A DNA stretch of 64,000 nt from Actinomyces sp. oral taxon 897. Its GTDB lineage: Bacteria > Actinomycetota > Actinomycetes > Actinomycetales > Actinomycetaceae. The stretch spans positions 2,170,001 to 2,234,000 of the forward strand of contig NZ_CP027236.1 of NCBI RefSeq assembly GCF_002999235.1, given 5' to 3'. Under the pieces are notes generated by a model. It saw nothing but the letters and a program-made list of their open reading frames with translations, was not told the origin of the DNA and ran no database searches. Within the stretch, counting starts at the first letter, position 1. Each line of letters starts with the position of its first letter. Shown in pieces: positions 22,110 to 30,779 of this stretch. The translations under genes and the position numbers were made by a program.

Positions 22110-22138
22110 AGTATAACCCGTACGGCACGACGGTGCAA
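22110..22138 (-). promoter_or_regulatory. tracrRNA promoter
   Basis: On the minus strand TTGCAC (22138-22133) and TATACT (22115-22110) are separated by exactly 17 bases, a good housekeeping-sigma promoter. The predicted start is 6 to 8 bases downstream, at the first bases of the anti-repeat. Confidence 0.85.
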
Positions 22139-22297
22139 GCGATCTCCTTCCAGGCACCCGGCCACCAGGAGCAGCTCCGTCCGCGCCCAGGCCGACCACA
22201 TCCGGGCCGACCACGCCCGCTTCCGGCTGCTCCCACGCCCGTCGTCCCACCGCGCGCCCCCGGCCGCTGCCGGGGACCGCCCCGTAGGCTTGGCCCC

Positions 22298-23023
22298 ATG
22301 ACTGAGACCGTGCGCTTTGGCCTACCGTTCAACGGCGTCGTCCCCCTGTGGCACGAGGGCACCACGATCACCTGGCACCGGCCGGGCACGGATCTCACCG
22401 ACGTCCTGGGCATGGGCCTCCTGCGCACCCAGGACGGCCCCGCGAGCTCAGGCCGCTGGCAGGAGAAGGTGGAGGTCGCCACCCTGGAGAACGACGGCTC
22501 CCTGCGCCTGCACGCCGCCACCCCCACCGGCAGGCGGGCGGTCAAGGACGCCGGGGCGGGCGCGCTCGTGCCCCTCTCGCGCTCCCTGAGCGTGCAGGAG
22601 GTCATGGCCACCAGCCTCAACGAGCACGCCTTCACGGTGTACCTGGGGCGCCTCATGCTGCGGGCCGCCCGCGACGGGGCGATCCTCCTGTTCACCCTGC
22701 GGGCCCCGGAGGATCCTGAGGCCCACCACCTCCTGAGCGTCCCCAGCGAGCTGGACGAGAACCAGGTCATGCACTTCCACCTGGGCACGCTCATGGAGAT
22801 GAGGACGAGGACCTGGCGGAAGGCGGTACGCCGCGACGGGATGACGTTCCTGGACCTCGAGGTCCCCTACCAGCGCATCCTGGCCCCCGGCTCCCTGTCC
22901 GGCCCTGCTGACGAGATGCTCGACGGCGTCGCCCTGGCCTCCATGGCCCGTCCCGTCGCCCAGTGCGTCCTGCGCCCCGGGTTCCCCTTCGCCCTGGGAA
23001 TGAGCGTCATGCTGCCCCGCTGA
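22298..23023 (+). CDS. conserved hypothetical protein
   Basis: Soluble protein of 241 residues that I do not recognise. It begins MTETVRFGLPFNGVVPLWH, has no signal peptide and no membrane helix, and ends with an even mix of short hydrophobic strands, as in a beta-rich globular domain. The ATG at 22298 was chosen because the start context is AT-poor but the preceding in-frame sequence overlaps the tracrRNA promoter; no strong ribosome-binding site is present. Codon third positions are strongly G/C, supporting a real gene. It is divergent from the tracrRNA and cas9 and probably unrelated to them. A 22-bp repeat array follows its stop by about 130 bases. Confidence 0.65.
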   Translation: MTETVRFGLPFNGVVPLWHEGTTITWHRPGTDLTDVLGMGLLRTQDGPASSGRWQEKVEVATLENDGSLRLHAATPTGRRAVKDAGAGALVPLSRSLSVQEVMATSLNEHAFTVYLGRLMLRAARDGAILLFTLRAPEDPEAHHLLSVPSELDENQVMHFHLGTLMEMRTRTWRKAVRRDGMTFLDLEVPYQRILAPGSLSGPADEMLDGVALASMARPVAQCVLRPGFPFALGMSVMLPR

Positions 23024-23156
23024 GGGCCGGGTCGCACTTAGGTGGCCCGCGGTTGGCCAGCCCGCAGCTGGGCGGCCGGGCGGCCAACCCGCGGCCGGGC
23101 ACCTCGCCCGGTCGCGCAAGCAGTAAGCGCCCAACCGTCCCCCGCGAACAGCCCAT

Positions 23157-23238
23157 CCGTTCTCACGAGCAATAAGTACCGTTCTCACGACAAACAAGTA
23201 CCGTTCTCACGGCGAATAAGTACCGTTCTCGCGGAGAG
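23157..23238 (+). repeat. 22-bp tandem repeat element, locus A
   Basis: Three full 22-base units (23157-23178, 23179-23200, 23201-23222) and a fourth partial one (to 23238), each starting CCGTTCTCACG or CCGTTCTCGCG and ending AAGTA, with a few variable bases between. A purine-rich tract (GGAGAGG runs) follows to about 23280 and reaches the stop codon of the minus-strand gene that ends at 23286. Four more copies of this composite element occur in the window. Confidence 0.85.
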
Positions 23239-23285
23239 GGCGGAGAGGAGAGGGGACGAGGTGGGAACGAGGTAAGGAGGCTCCT

Positions 23286-24155
23286 CTAAAGGCTGACCTG
23301 CCTCGAGATAATTCCGGCCTTGGCGCGACGGGCGTCGGCGTCCAGCGGGCCGGTGACGGCCAGCGCCTCCTCCAGCCGCTCCCCCATGGCCTTCATGGGC
23401 TCGGTCAGCTCCTCGGCCTCGGTGCCGGCCACCAGCTCCCACACGGGGACGGCCAGGCCGCAGGCACGGAAGGCGCCAATGAAGCGGGCCCCCTCCTCCA
23501 GGGCGGACCGGCGCGCGGCGTGCACCCGGGCCAGGGCGTTAAAGAAGTCGTCCTCGTCCTCCCCGCGCACCCAGCGCACGAACTCCTTGCCGTTCATACG
23601 GCACCAGTAGGCGTGCTCGACGCCGGGCACCGGGCGGGTGGGGGCCATCTCCTTCCTGGCGTTCTCCAGGGCCTCCAGGGCCTTGGGGTCGGCGGAGTCC
23701 TTCTCGGTCAGCCAGAAGTCAAAGGTCTCGCTCACACGGATCCGGGGCGTGACGGACAGGTCCAGGACGTCCTGAAGGCGTTCACCGGGCTCGGGCAGGC
23801 CCTTCATCCTCAGGGCCGCCCCGTTGCCCAGCTCCAGGGTGGCCAGCAGCGCGGCGGCGACGTCGCGGGAGGCGTCACCGGAGTGGATGGAGGTCTGGAG
23901 GGCAACCAGGACCTCGCCGTCTGTGCGCCTGAGCCCCTGGGCGAGCTCGGGCAGGACGGTGACGAGCGTGACCTCGCCCCCACCGTGGGCCTCGTTGAGG
24001 CGCACGCCCATGGAGGCGGCCGGGATGATCTGCATCATCGCCACCAGGTCCTCCTCCGCGGGCAGGCCCTCGAAGGGACGGACAACGAACGGGATCCTCT
24101 GGGGCCTGGGGGCAGAGACGGCGGCCTTACGCACCTGACGCTTCTTCTTCGACAT
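23286..24155 (-). CDS. DUF5926 family protein
   Basis: Cytoplasmic protein of 289 residues in a family that I know only from actinobacteria. It begins with a basic lead (MSKKKRQVRKAAV), then the typical IPFVVRPFEGLPAEEDLVAM and IIPAASMGVRLN. Further family-like segments are VLDLSVTPRIRVSETFDFWL and the acidic GEDEDDFFNALARVHA. No catalytic motif is recognisable and no function is known to me. The ATG is well supported by the conserved N terminus. The gene stands alone, and a 22-bp repeat element lies just beyond its stop. Confidence 0.82.
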   Translation of the reverse strand: MSKKKRQVRKAAVSAPRPQRIPFVVRPFEGLPAEEDLVAMMQIIPAASMGVRLNEAHGGGEVTLVTVLPELAQGLRRTDGEVLVALQTSIHSGDASRDVAAALLATLELGNGAALRMKGLPEPGERLQDVLDLSVTPRIRVSETFDFWLTEKDSADPKALEALENARKEMAPTRPVPGVEHAYWCRMNGKEFVRWVRGEDEDDFFNALARVHAARRSALEEGARFIGAFRACGLAVPVWELVAGTEAEELTEPMKAMGERLEEALAVTGPLDADARRAKAGIISRQVSL

Positions 24156-24489
24156 GCGGTCAGACTACCGGCGACGCCGCCCCGTCCCCGGCGTCCTCGC
24201 CGCGACCCGCCGCGGACGGCCAGCCCCGGCACCCGGGCCCCGGCCACGGCAGTCCTACCGGCCCCCGCTCAGGTCCCTGGGGCTCGCGTCTCCGGCGGCC
24301 CGTGCCACCGGCCCCGCATCGAGTCCTGGAGACCTGGTCTGAGCGCCACCAGTCACCGTCCCCGGCGTCCTCGCCGACCCGCCGGGGTCCTGCCAGGACC
24401 CGGGGCCCGCCAAGCGCCGGAATCCCGCCAGGCCCCAGAGGCCCGCCAGGACCCGAAGCCCTCCCAGGCGCCGCGCTGGCGGCCCACGG
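24156..24489. other. gene-free interval with short GC-rich repeats
   Basis: This 334-base stretch holds no convincing gene. CGCCAGG(A)CCC-like words recur at irregular 20-30 base steps between about 24380 and 24480, giving it a degenerate tandem look. It separates the DUF5926 start from the end of the response-regulator gene. Confidence 0.4.
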
Positions 24490-24960
24490 TCAGCGCAGGG
24501 CCTCCAGGGCGCGGACGGCGTCCAGCGCGGGCAGGTGCGGGAGCGGGTCCAGCCCCTGGTCCAGGACGAAGCCGGTGAGCTGGTCGCGCACGACCTCGCA
24601 CAGCTCCTCCGCCCTCCACGGCTTGGCAATGTAGTGGTCCAGGCCCGCCTCGTTGACGGCCCGGATGGTGTCGGCCTGGTTGGCCTGGCCGGTGACCAGC
24701 ACCTTGCGCGCGGCGGCGGTACGAGGATCCCCCATCATCTCCACGAGCATGTCCACGCCGCTGCGCCCGGGCAGGCGGTGGTCGGACAGGACCAGGGCGA
24801 GCTCGTCCCCGTCCTCCTCGACCTCCTCGACGACCGCCCAGGCGTCATCGACGTCCTGAGCCGCCTCCAGGCGCACCGTGGCGCCCAGGTGCTCCAGGTC
24901 CCCCAGCACCGCCTCACGGACCGGGGGCTCGTCCTCCACCACCAGCACGACCAGCTTCAT
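24490..24960 (-). CDS. stand-alone response regulator receiver protein
   Basis: A 156-residue receiver domain without an output domain. The phospho-acceptor is D60 in LVLSDHRLPGRSG, the acidic pocket is VVEDEPP at residues 7-13, and the conserved Thr and Lys are in VLVTGQANQ and HYIAKPW. After the receiver only a short tail (GLDPLPHLPALDAVRALEALR region) remains. Its ATG overlaps the stop of the upstream sensor kinase as ATGA, so it is coupled to and presumably phosphorylated by that kinase. Without a DNA-binding domain it may act by protein contact or feed back on the kinase. Confidence 0.88.
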   Translation of the reverse strand: MKLVVLVVEDEPPVREAVLGDLEHLGATVRLEAAQDVDDAWAVVEEVEEDGDELALVLSDHRLPGRSGVDMLVEMMGDPRTAAARKVLVTGQANQADTIRAVNEAGLDHYIAKPWRAEELCEVVRDQLTGFVLDQGLDPLPHLPALDAVRALEALR

Positions 24961-27353
24961 GACTCCTCCTTGGGGTTGGCGGGAGCCGCTGCCAGCGCCC
25001 CCGGAATCTGAGGGGGCAGGGTGACGCTCACCCGCGTCCGCCCCGGGCGGGAGACCACCGTAATGGTGCCGCCGTGCGCGTCCACGACCGACTTGGCCAG
25101 GCCCATGCCCAGTCCCAGGCCGTAGCGCACCTGCCCGTGGTTGGTAGTGAAACGCGGCTCGAAGATCCGGTCCAGGTGCTCGCGGGCAATACCCGGCCCG
25201 TTGTCGACCACGTCAACGCGCACGCCCCCGTCCTGGGGCCGCACGGACAGGGTGAGGGTGGGTGGCCCCAGGGGGGCGTCGGGGGTGCTCCCAGCCACCA
25301 CGGGAGTGCTCCCGGCCACCGCGGGGGCGCTCCCGGCCAGGGCCGTCGCCCCCCGGGCCAGGGCGTCGGCCGCGTTGGAGATGAGGTTCGTCCACACCTG
25401 GACGAGCTCACCGGCCCGGGCAGGTACCAGCGGCACCTGGGAGTAGTCACGGACCACCTCCACGTGATCGAGCCGGTGGGCCACCAGCCGCAGGGCGTCC
25501 TCGACGCTCTCGCGCACGTCAACACGCTCCTGGGCTCCGCCCTCGGGGCGCACGTAGGCGGACAGGGCGGCCACCAGGGAGCGGATGCGGGCGGTGGCCA
25601 GGACCGTGTTGCGCTCCCCGCGCCCCACCCCGGCCGCCGCCTCCACCAGGGCGAGATCCGCCGTCGAGCGTGCCAGACGAGCCGCCTCGCCGGGATCCTC
25701 CACCCCGGCCGCCACCAGGCGTCGTGCGGTCTCCCGGTCCCTCACAGCCTTCTCCAGGCGACGGCGCAGGGCCCGCTCGTCCGCCGTGGAGCGGGCAGGC
25801 AGGTTCCGGGCCCGTTCCAGGGCGGCACGCGCGAGGTCCCCACGGGGGTGGGAGGCCAGGAGGGTGGCCACCGCCGCCCCCTCGTGCGCGCTCGCCCGCT
25901 CCAGGGCGGCCACCGGGTTGTTGAGCTCGTGGGCCACGCCCGCCGCCAGCTCGCCCAGCGTCGCGAACCGCTCCTGCGCCAGGAGCTCCAGGCGGGCCTG
26001 CTCCAGGGCGTCCAGGGCCTCGGCGAGCCGGGCCCGCTCCTTCTCCAGGCGTGAGCGCTCGGCGTCCAGGGCGGCGTGGAGCTCGATCTTCTCCACCTGG
26101 AGGATCTCGCTGCGCTCCAGGCGCCCCACCAGGGAGCGGATGAGCAGGGCCGCGAGCGCCTCCCCGGTCATGGGGTCCCCTCGCAGGGCCCGGTCGAGCT
26201 GCTCCACGGACAGCAGGATGAGCTCGACCTCGCTGGTGGTCGTGGCCGTCACGAAGGCGCTGCCCTGGGAGGCCAGGGAGAGGATGCCGATAATGCGGCC
26301 GGTCGTGGCGTGGTGGAGGGTGACCTTCCCGGCGTGGGTGACCCGGGTCAGGGCGACCGTCCCGTGCTCCAGGATGTAGACGGCGTCCACCGGCATGCCC
26401 TCGCGGGTGACGCGCACCCCCCTGGGCAGGTGGAGGCGGGGGCGGGGTCCCAGCACTCGCTCGCAGGCGGCCACGAGCTCGGCCACGAGCTCGTCGTCGT
26501 CCCCGGCGAACTTGGACAGGAGGCTGGCCTGAGGCAGGTCCGGGGGGGTGTCGGCGTCGAGGTGGGCCAGGCGGGGGTCGTCGGGGAGGGTCTCGCGCAG
26601 CCAGCGGGTGACGTGGGCGCCCGCCCGGTGCCCCAGGGCGCCGGGGGTCCAGGGAACGGAGACGACCTCGTGGACCCAGTCCTCGTCCAGGGCGCGTCCC
26701 AGGTGGGTGAGCTCGTCGCGCCTGGTGAGCAGCAGCAGCCGGGTGGTGCGCAGGGCGGGACGGTCCTGGAGCTGGCCCGCCAGCACGTCGAGGCTGCCGA
26801 CCTCGTCGCTGACCATCATGAGGGGGACGACGGCGTCGGGCCGGGTGGCCACGAAGGCCAGCATCTCCTCGACGCTGTGCTGGTAGGCCACCTCGCAGTA
26901 GTGGAGCTGGCGCCCGACCTCGTGGGCCGCCCGGGCGCCTGTGTCCGTCGGGGAGACGACGAGGACGAGGAGGGTCGGGGGCCCCGTCCCAGGACGTGTC
27001 CTGGGGCGTGTCCCGGGGGACCCCGGGCCCTGGCCCTGGATGCCGTCCCGACCGCTGACCTGGGTACCGGGGAAGAGCTCCTGTCCCCTGGGCTGGCCTC
27101 TGGTCTGGCCGTCGGTGCTGGTCTGGGCATCGGCACGGCTCTCAGACACCTCTCGGCCCGGTCCCTGGATGCCAGCCTGACCGCTGAACCGGCCGCCGTC
27201 CTGGCCCGGGCCCTGGATGCCGTCCTGGCCCAGCGTCCGGCGAGGCGCCGGGGTGTCCTGGCCGCCGTCAGGCGCCCGCCAGCCGCCGTCCCGGGGGACT
27301 GACAGCGCCTGGCCGGGGTCGCCCGCCGGCCGCCGTCCGGTCACCCGGCTCAT
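24957..27353 (-). CDS. sensor histidine kinase with receiver-like and cyclic-nucleotide-binding-like domains
   Basis: Cytoplasmic kinase of 798 residues with no membrane helix. Residues 1-125 are Gly/Gln/Pro-rich with DGIQGPG-type repeats. A receiver-like region follows (about 127-240, LLVLVVSPTDTG to VHEVVSVPWTP) but has no clear phospho-Asp. A CRP/cNMP-binding-like domain covers about 300-400 (PVDAVYILEHGTVALTRV). A coiled coil is likely at 405-455, then HisKA with H475 in AAGVAHELNNPVAA, and the ATPase part has the N-box NLISNAADA, DNGPGI and GLGMGLAKSVV. A Pro/Ala repeat (TPVVAGSTP) interrupts the ATPase domain. The ATG overlaps the transporter stop (ATGA) and its own stop overlaps the response regulator. 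An ATP-binding-cyclic-nucleotide or redox cue is possible but unproven. Confidence 0.85.
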   Translation of the reverse strand: MSRVTGRRPAGDPGQALSVPRDGGWRAPDGGQDTPAPRRTLGQDGIQGPGQDGGRFSGQAGIQGPGREVSESRADAQTSTDGQTRGQPRGQELFPGTQVSGRDGIQGQGPGSPGTRPRTRPGTGPPTLLVLVVSPTDTGARAAHEVGRQLHYCEVAYQHSVEEMLAFVATRPDAVVPLMMVSDEVGSLDVLAGQLQDRPALRTTRLLLLTRRDELTHLGRALDEDWVHEVVSVPWTPGALGHRAGAHVTRWLRETLPDDPRLAHLDADTPPDLPQASLLSKFAGDDDELVAELVAACERVLGPRPRLHLPRGVRVTREGMPVDAVYILEHGTVALTRVTHAGKVTLHHATTGRIIGILSLASQGSAFVTATTTSEVELILLSVEQLDRALRGDPMTGEALAALLIRSLVGRLERSEILQVEKIELHAALDAERSRLEKERARLAEALDALEQARLELLAQERFATLGELAAGVAHELNNPVAALERASAHEGAAVATLLASHPRGDLARAALERARNLPARSTADERALRRRLEKAVRDRETARRLVAAGVEDPGEAARLARSTADLALVEAAAGVGRGERNTVLATARIRSLVAALSAYVRPEGGAQERVDVRESVEDALRLVAHRLDHVEVVRDYSQVPLVPARAGELVQVWTNLISNAADALARGATALAGSAPAVAGSTPVVAGSTPDAPLGPPTLTLSVRPQDGGVRVDVVDNGPGIAREHLDRIFEPRFTTNHGQVRYGLGLGMGLAKSVVDAHGGTITVVSRPGRTRVSVTLPPQIPGALAAAPANPKEES

Positions 27354-28792
27354 CCCAGCAGCCCCAGGGCGGACCACAGCGGGGGCATGAGGAGGACGAG
27401 GAGCACAGTGCCCACCACTCCGACGACCACCCCGACCCTGGCCATGTCCGGCGTGGTCACCGCCCCCGTGGCGTAGGCGATGGCGTTGGGCGGCGTGGAG
27501 ATGGGCAGGCTCATGCCCAGGGAGCAGGCCAGGGCCAGGACCACGGCAATGACCACGGGGTCCAGGCCGTCGATGCCCGTGGCCAGGCCCATGGCCAGGG
27601 GGATGAGGAGGTTGGAGGCGGCCGAGTGGCTGATGACGTTGCTCATGGCCAGCCCCAGCAGGCCCATGCACACGACCACACCGGTGGCGCTCATGGCGCC
27701 CCAGTCCACCAGCCCCAGGATCCAGGTGTCCAGGCCCGTGGTCCCCACGCCGTGCCCCAGGGCGATGCCCCCGGCCACGAGCCACAGCACCGGCCAGGAC
27801 AGGGCGGCCAGGTCCTTGCCGTCCATGACCTGGGTGACCATGAGGGCCACCACCGCCAGGAAGCCGATGACGTTGGCGTTGAGGCCGTGGAGCGCCTCGG
27901 TCATCCAGGCCAGGACGGTCAGGGCGGCGATGACGTAGAAGGTGACGGCCTGGCGGTCGGTGTGCCAGGTGGCCTCCATGTCGAGCTCCAGGCCCAGGCC
28001 CCGGGGCACGAACAGGGCCACCAGGAGCAGCCAGGCCCCCAGGAGGACGATAAGCATGAGCGGGACCGCCATGAGCATCCAGGTGCCGAAGGAGACGTGG
28101 TAGCCGGCGTCCTCCAGCGCCCCCAGGGCGATGGCGTTGGGTGGCGTGCCCACGGGCGTGCCGATGCCGCCGACGTTGGCCGCCACCGGGATGGCCAGGG
28201 CCAGGCCCGCGCGCGGCCGTCCCTCAGGCAGCGCCCCCAGGACGGGGACGATGACCGCGAACATGGTGGCGGTGGTGGCCGTGTTGGACATGAACATGCT
28301 CAGCAGGGCGGTAATGACCATGAGACCCAGGACGGTCCGGCGCGCCGACCCGGTAAAGGGCCTGATGAGGACGGCCGCGAGGTTCTTGTCCAGGTGGTAC
28401 TTGGCGGCGCCGTCGGCAATGAGGAACCCGCCCAGGAACAGGATAATGACGGGGTTGGCCAGGGCCCCCAGGTACAGGGAGTAGGGGACGGCGTCCCCGG
28501 GCACGGGCAGGACGGCCTGGTTGGAGACCAGGAGGACCTCCAGGGCGATGACCAGGACGGCGGTGGCCATGAGGGGGATGGCCTCAAGGACCCAGAAGAC
28601 GATGGCCAGGAGGAAGACCGAGAGCATGCGCTCGCCCTGCTCACCCAGGTCGGGCACGTCGACGACGAAGGGGACCAGGAAGGCCAGGACGCCCAGGACC
28701 AGGCCGGTGACCTGCCTGCGGCCCAGGGTGGGGGGCCTGCGGGTGCGAGCGACAGGACGGCGGGTGCGGTGGGGCGTCGTGGCTGGGGTCAT
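27350..28792 (-). CDS. DASS (SLC13) family anion:sodium symporter
   Basis: Membrane carrier of 480 residues with about eleven helices, of the type that imports dicarboxylates, sulfate or phosphate with sodium. The paired substrate motifs are present: MFMSNTATTATM near residue 155 with GIGTPVGTPPNAIALG after it, and AMSNVISHSAASN near residue 385 with SLPISTPPNAIAYATG near residue 428. The ATG at 28792 has AGGAG upstream; the frame opens further back through repeat-containing DNA that is not coding. It is the first gene of a three-gene overlapping operon (carrier, kinase, response regulator), so the kinase may sense transport or availability of the same anion. Confidence 0.88.
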   Translation of the reverse strand: MTPATTPHRTRRPVARTRRPPTLGRRQVTGLVLGVLAFLVPFVVDVPDLGEQGERMLSVFLLAIVFWVLEAIPLMATAVLVIALEVLLVSNQAVLPVPGDAVPYSLYLGALANPVIILFLGGFLIADGAAKYHLDKNLAAVLIRPFTGSARRTVLGLMVITALLSMFMSNTATTATMFAVIVPVLGALPEGRPRAGLALAIPVAANVGGIGTPVGTPPNAIALGALEDAGYHVSFGTWMLMAVPLMLIVLLGAWLLLVALFVPRGLGLELDMEATWHTDRQAVTFYVIAALTVLAWMTEALHGLNANVIGFLAVVALMVTQVMDGKDLAALSWPVLWLVAGGIALGHGVGTTGLDTWILGLVDWGAMSATGVVVCMGLLGLAMSNVISHSAASNLLIPLAMGLATGIDGLDPVVIAVVLALACSLGMSLPISTPPNAIAYATGAVTTPDMARVGVVVGVVGTVLLVLLMPPLWSALGLLG

Positions 28793-28926
28793 CGAGTGCT
28801 CCTGCGGTCGGGCCAGCGTCATCGCTGGGAGTGCTCTGGGGCACTCTATCTGACACGCTGCCACCTGGGTCGGCCTATGGTCCCTGGGCCCCCTGTCGGA
28901 AGACGCGACGGGCCTCCCGGACCCAC

Positions 28927-28985
28927 CCGTTCTCACGACGAACAAGTACCGTTCTCACGAGCAACAAGTACCGTTCTCGCGGAGG
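28927..28985 (+). repeat. 22-bp tandem repeat element, locus B
   Basis: Two full units (28927-28948, 28949-28970) and a partial third (28971-28985), followed by a short GGAGGGGG tract pointing toward the stop of the minus-strand hydrolase gene at 29073. It lies in the 280-base gap before the DASS gene's start; no other feature is visible there. Confidence 0.83.
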
Positions 28986-29072
28986 GGGTGTGGCTGGCGC
29001 CGACACCGCACCGGTGTCGGAGGCCGGAGTACCGCCCAGTTGCGTTCACGACCTCCCCGGGAGGTCCCAGGC

Positions 29073-30779
29073 CTAACGGAGCCCGGCCAGCCAGGTGTCG
29101 ACGGCGTCGTAGAAGGCCTGGGGGGCGTCACGGCGGATCTGGTGCCCGGCCCCGGGGACCAGGACGGTCCGCAGCCAGGGGCTGCCCAGGGCGTCGACCT
29201 CAGCAAGCCCCTGGGCCCCGACACGGGCCGAGCCCGGGCGGTCGCCGCTGAGCAGCAGCGTGGGCACGCGCAGGGCCGCGAGCGCCTCCAGCCACGGCAC
29301 CTGGGGCGCGGTGACGCCTGTACGCAGTAGGGCGGGGTCGGTGCGCTGGTCCGCCCACACCCCGGGCAGGGCCTCGACGGCGGGGGTGGACGGGGTGTCC
29401 AGGGCGCGGGACACGGCCCCGACCGGGTCGGCGCACACCCTCTCCTGGGCGCGCTCGCGCCCGGCGCCCCGGCGCAGGAGCTCTGCGGGGCTGCGGGTGC
29501 CGTAGCGGGCGGGATCCTCCAGGACGACGCCAGCCACGAGGTCGGGTCGGCGTGCGGCGGCGACCATGGCCGTGGCCGCGCCCATGGAGTGGCCGACCAC
29601 GACCGGGCGGGCCCCGCCCCGGCCCCCTCCGTGAGAACGGTACTTATTCGTCGCGAGAACGGTACTTGTTGCTCGCGAGAACGGTACTTGTTCGTCGTGA
29701 GAACGGGCTCTGTGCCGCCTGGCGACGCGGCCTGCGGGCTCGGGGGCGTCCGGACCACGCACGGCGCCAGCGGCCTTGTGCACGACGCCAGCCGCGTCGC
29801 GCACGAGGCCAGCAGCGTGGCACACGAAGTCGGCGGCCGCCGCACCGCGCCGGGAGCGTCCGGTCGCGACACGACGCAGAATGTCAGCGACGTTGTACAT
29901 GGCACCGGTGGTGCCGCGCACGGCACCAGCCATACTGCGGACGACGTCGGCGCTGGCCCGGCCAGCTGCACGGGGCCCGGCCCCGGGGCCGGCAGGGGCA
30001 AGCAGGCGCGCACCAGCTGGCACGCCCCCGGCCCCGGGGCCATCGGAGTGGGACCCGGCGGCCAGCTCCTCCAGGACGTCAATGAGGTCCTGGACCAGCA
30101 CCTCACCGGCCCGCTCCAGCTCCTCGGGCTCCCAGCGCGGGGACAGCCCGTGCCCGCGGGCGTCCAGGGCCACCACGCGGTAGCCGCGTGCTGCCCAGTG
30201 GAGCACGGCGTCGGCCTGGGACAGGGCGCTGCCGCCAATGCCGTGGAGGAGGACCAGGGCGGGGGCGTCCTGCGGACCGACGACGAGGCGGGCCAGGGGC
30301 ATGGCGGGCGGGCGGGAGGCCGGGGTCGCGGACGGCGGGGAACCGGCTGGGGACGTCGCCCCTCCCGCAGCCGGACCGGACGCAGCCGGACCGGACGCCG
30401 GGGCGCCCGTAGGACCAACCACTGAGCCAGTCGCAGGGTCAGCTGCGGGGGAGGCGGCCGCGGCCTGGGCGGGCGGGTCGTCCGTCTCCCGGCCTGCACG
30501 GGCCGGGGCGTCGGCGAGGCCATCCTCCCGGGCAACGCGGTCTGCCGTGCAGGCCGGGGTGCCGGCCTCCGCGGTGGAGCCGGACCTGGCGGCAGGGTCG
30601 CCTACCTCCCAGAGGGCGGGCCTGGCCACGCACGAGCCAGCCACCGACGACGTCCCGCCCGAGCTCCCCACGTTCCCGGCGGGCCTGGCCACGCACGGGC
30701 CAGCCTCTGAGGCGGGGGCAGCGGCCGCCTCCACCCGTCGGTCTGCCGGGCGGTCGGGGAGGCTGGGTGCGGAGGTCAC
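29073..30779 (-). CDS. alpha/beta-hydrolase with a large Ala-rich insert
   Basis: Predicted esterase- or lipase-like hydrolase of 568 residues, of which about 270 form the fold. The core starts near residue 160 (ARLVVGPQDAPALVLLHGIGG), continues with ALDARGHGLSPRW, then has the nucleophile elbow VVGHSMG with S398, the acid region LLLSGDRPG and the catalytic His in VPGAGHQIR. Between EVLVQDLIDVLEELAAG (to about 243) and ARPVVVGHSMG (from about 387) lies an insert of some 144 residues not expected in the fold; its end is encoded by the 22-bp repeat at 29627-29706. Residues 1-159 are Ala/Pro-rich low complexity. GTG 30779 is chosen for AGGA seven bases upstream; ATG 30302 would give a protein without the lead. 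Substrate unknown. Confidence 0.68.
   Translation of the reverse strand: MTSAPSLPDRPADRRVEAAAAPASEAGPCVARPAGNVGSSGGTSSVAGSCVARPALWEVGDPAARSGSTAEAGTPACTADRVAREDGLADAPARAGRETDDPPAQAAAASPAADPATGSVVGPTGAPASGPAASGPAAGGATSPAGSPPSATPASRPPAMPLARLVVGPQDAPALVLLHGIGGSALSQADAVLHWAARGYRVVALDARGHGLSPRWEPEELERAGEVLVQDLIDVLEELAAGSHSDGPGAGGVPAGARLLAPAGPGAGPRAAGRASADVVRSMAGAVRGTTGAMYNVADILRRVATGRSRRGAAAADFVCHAAGLVRDAAGVVHKAAGAVRGPDAPEPAGRVARRHRARSHDEQVPFSRATSTVLATNKYRSHGGGRGGARPVVVGHSMGAATAMVAAARRPDLVAGVVLEDPARYGTRSPAELLRRGAGRERAQERVCADPVGAVSRALDTPSTPAVEALPGVWADQRTDPALLRTGVTAPQVPWLEALAALRVPTLLLSGDRPGSARVGAQGLAEVDALGSPWLRTVLVPGAGHQIRRDAPQAFYDAVDTWLAGLR
29627..29706 (-). repeat. 22-bp tandem repeat element, locus C (inside the hydrolase gene)
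   Basis: Three full units (29641-29662, 29663-29684, 29685-29706) plus a partial one from 29627, in reverse orientation to loci A and B, with a short CCCCCTCC tract on the left. Three units make 66 bases, so the hydrolase frame stays open. In the protein they encode SHDEQVPFSRATSTVL and NKYRSHGGG. Confidence 0.83.

Noticed and set aside
23157..23238. 22-bp repeats considered as a CRISPR array
   Set aside because: Units are directly abutting with no spacers and vary internally; this is a tandem repeat.
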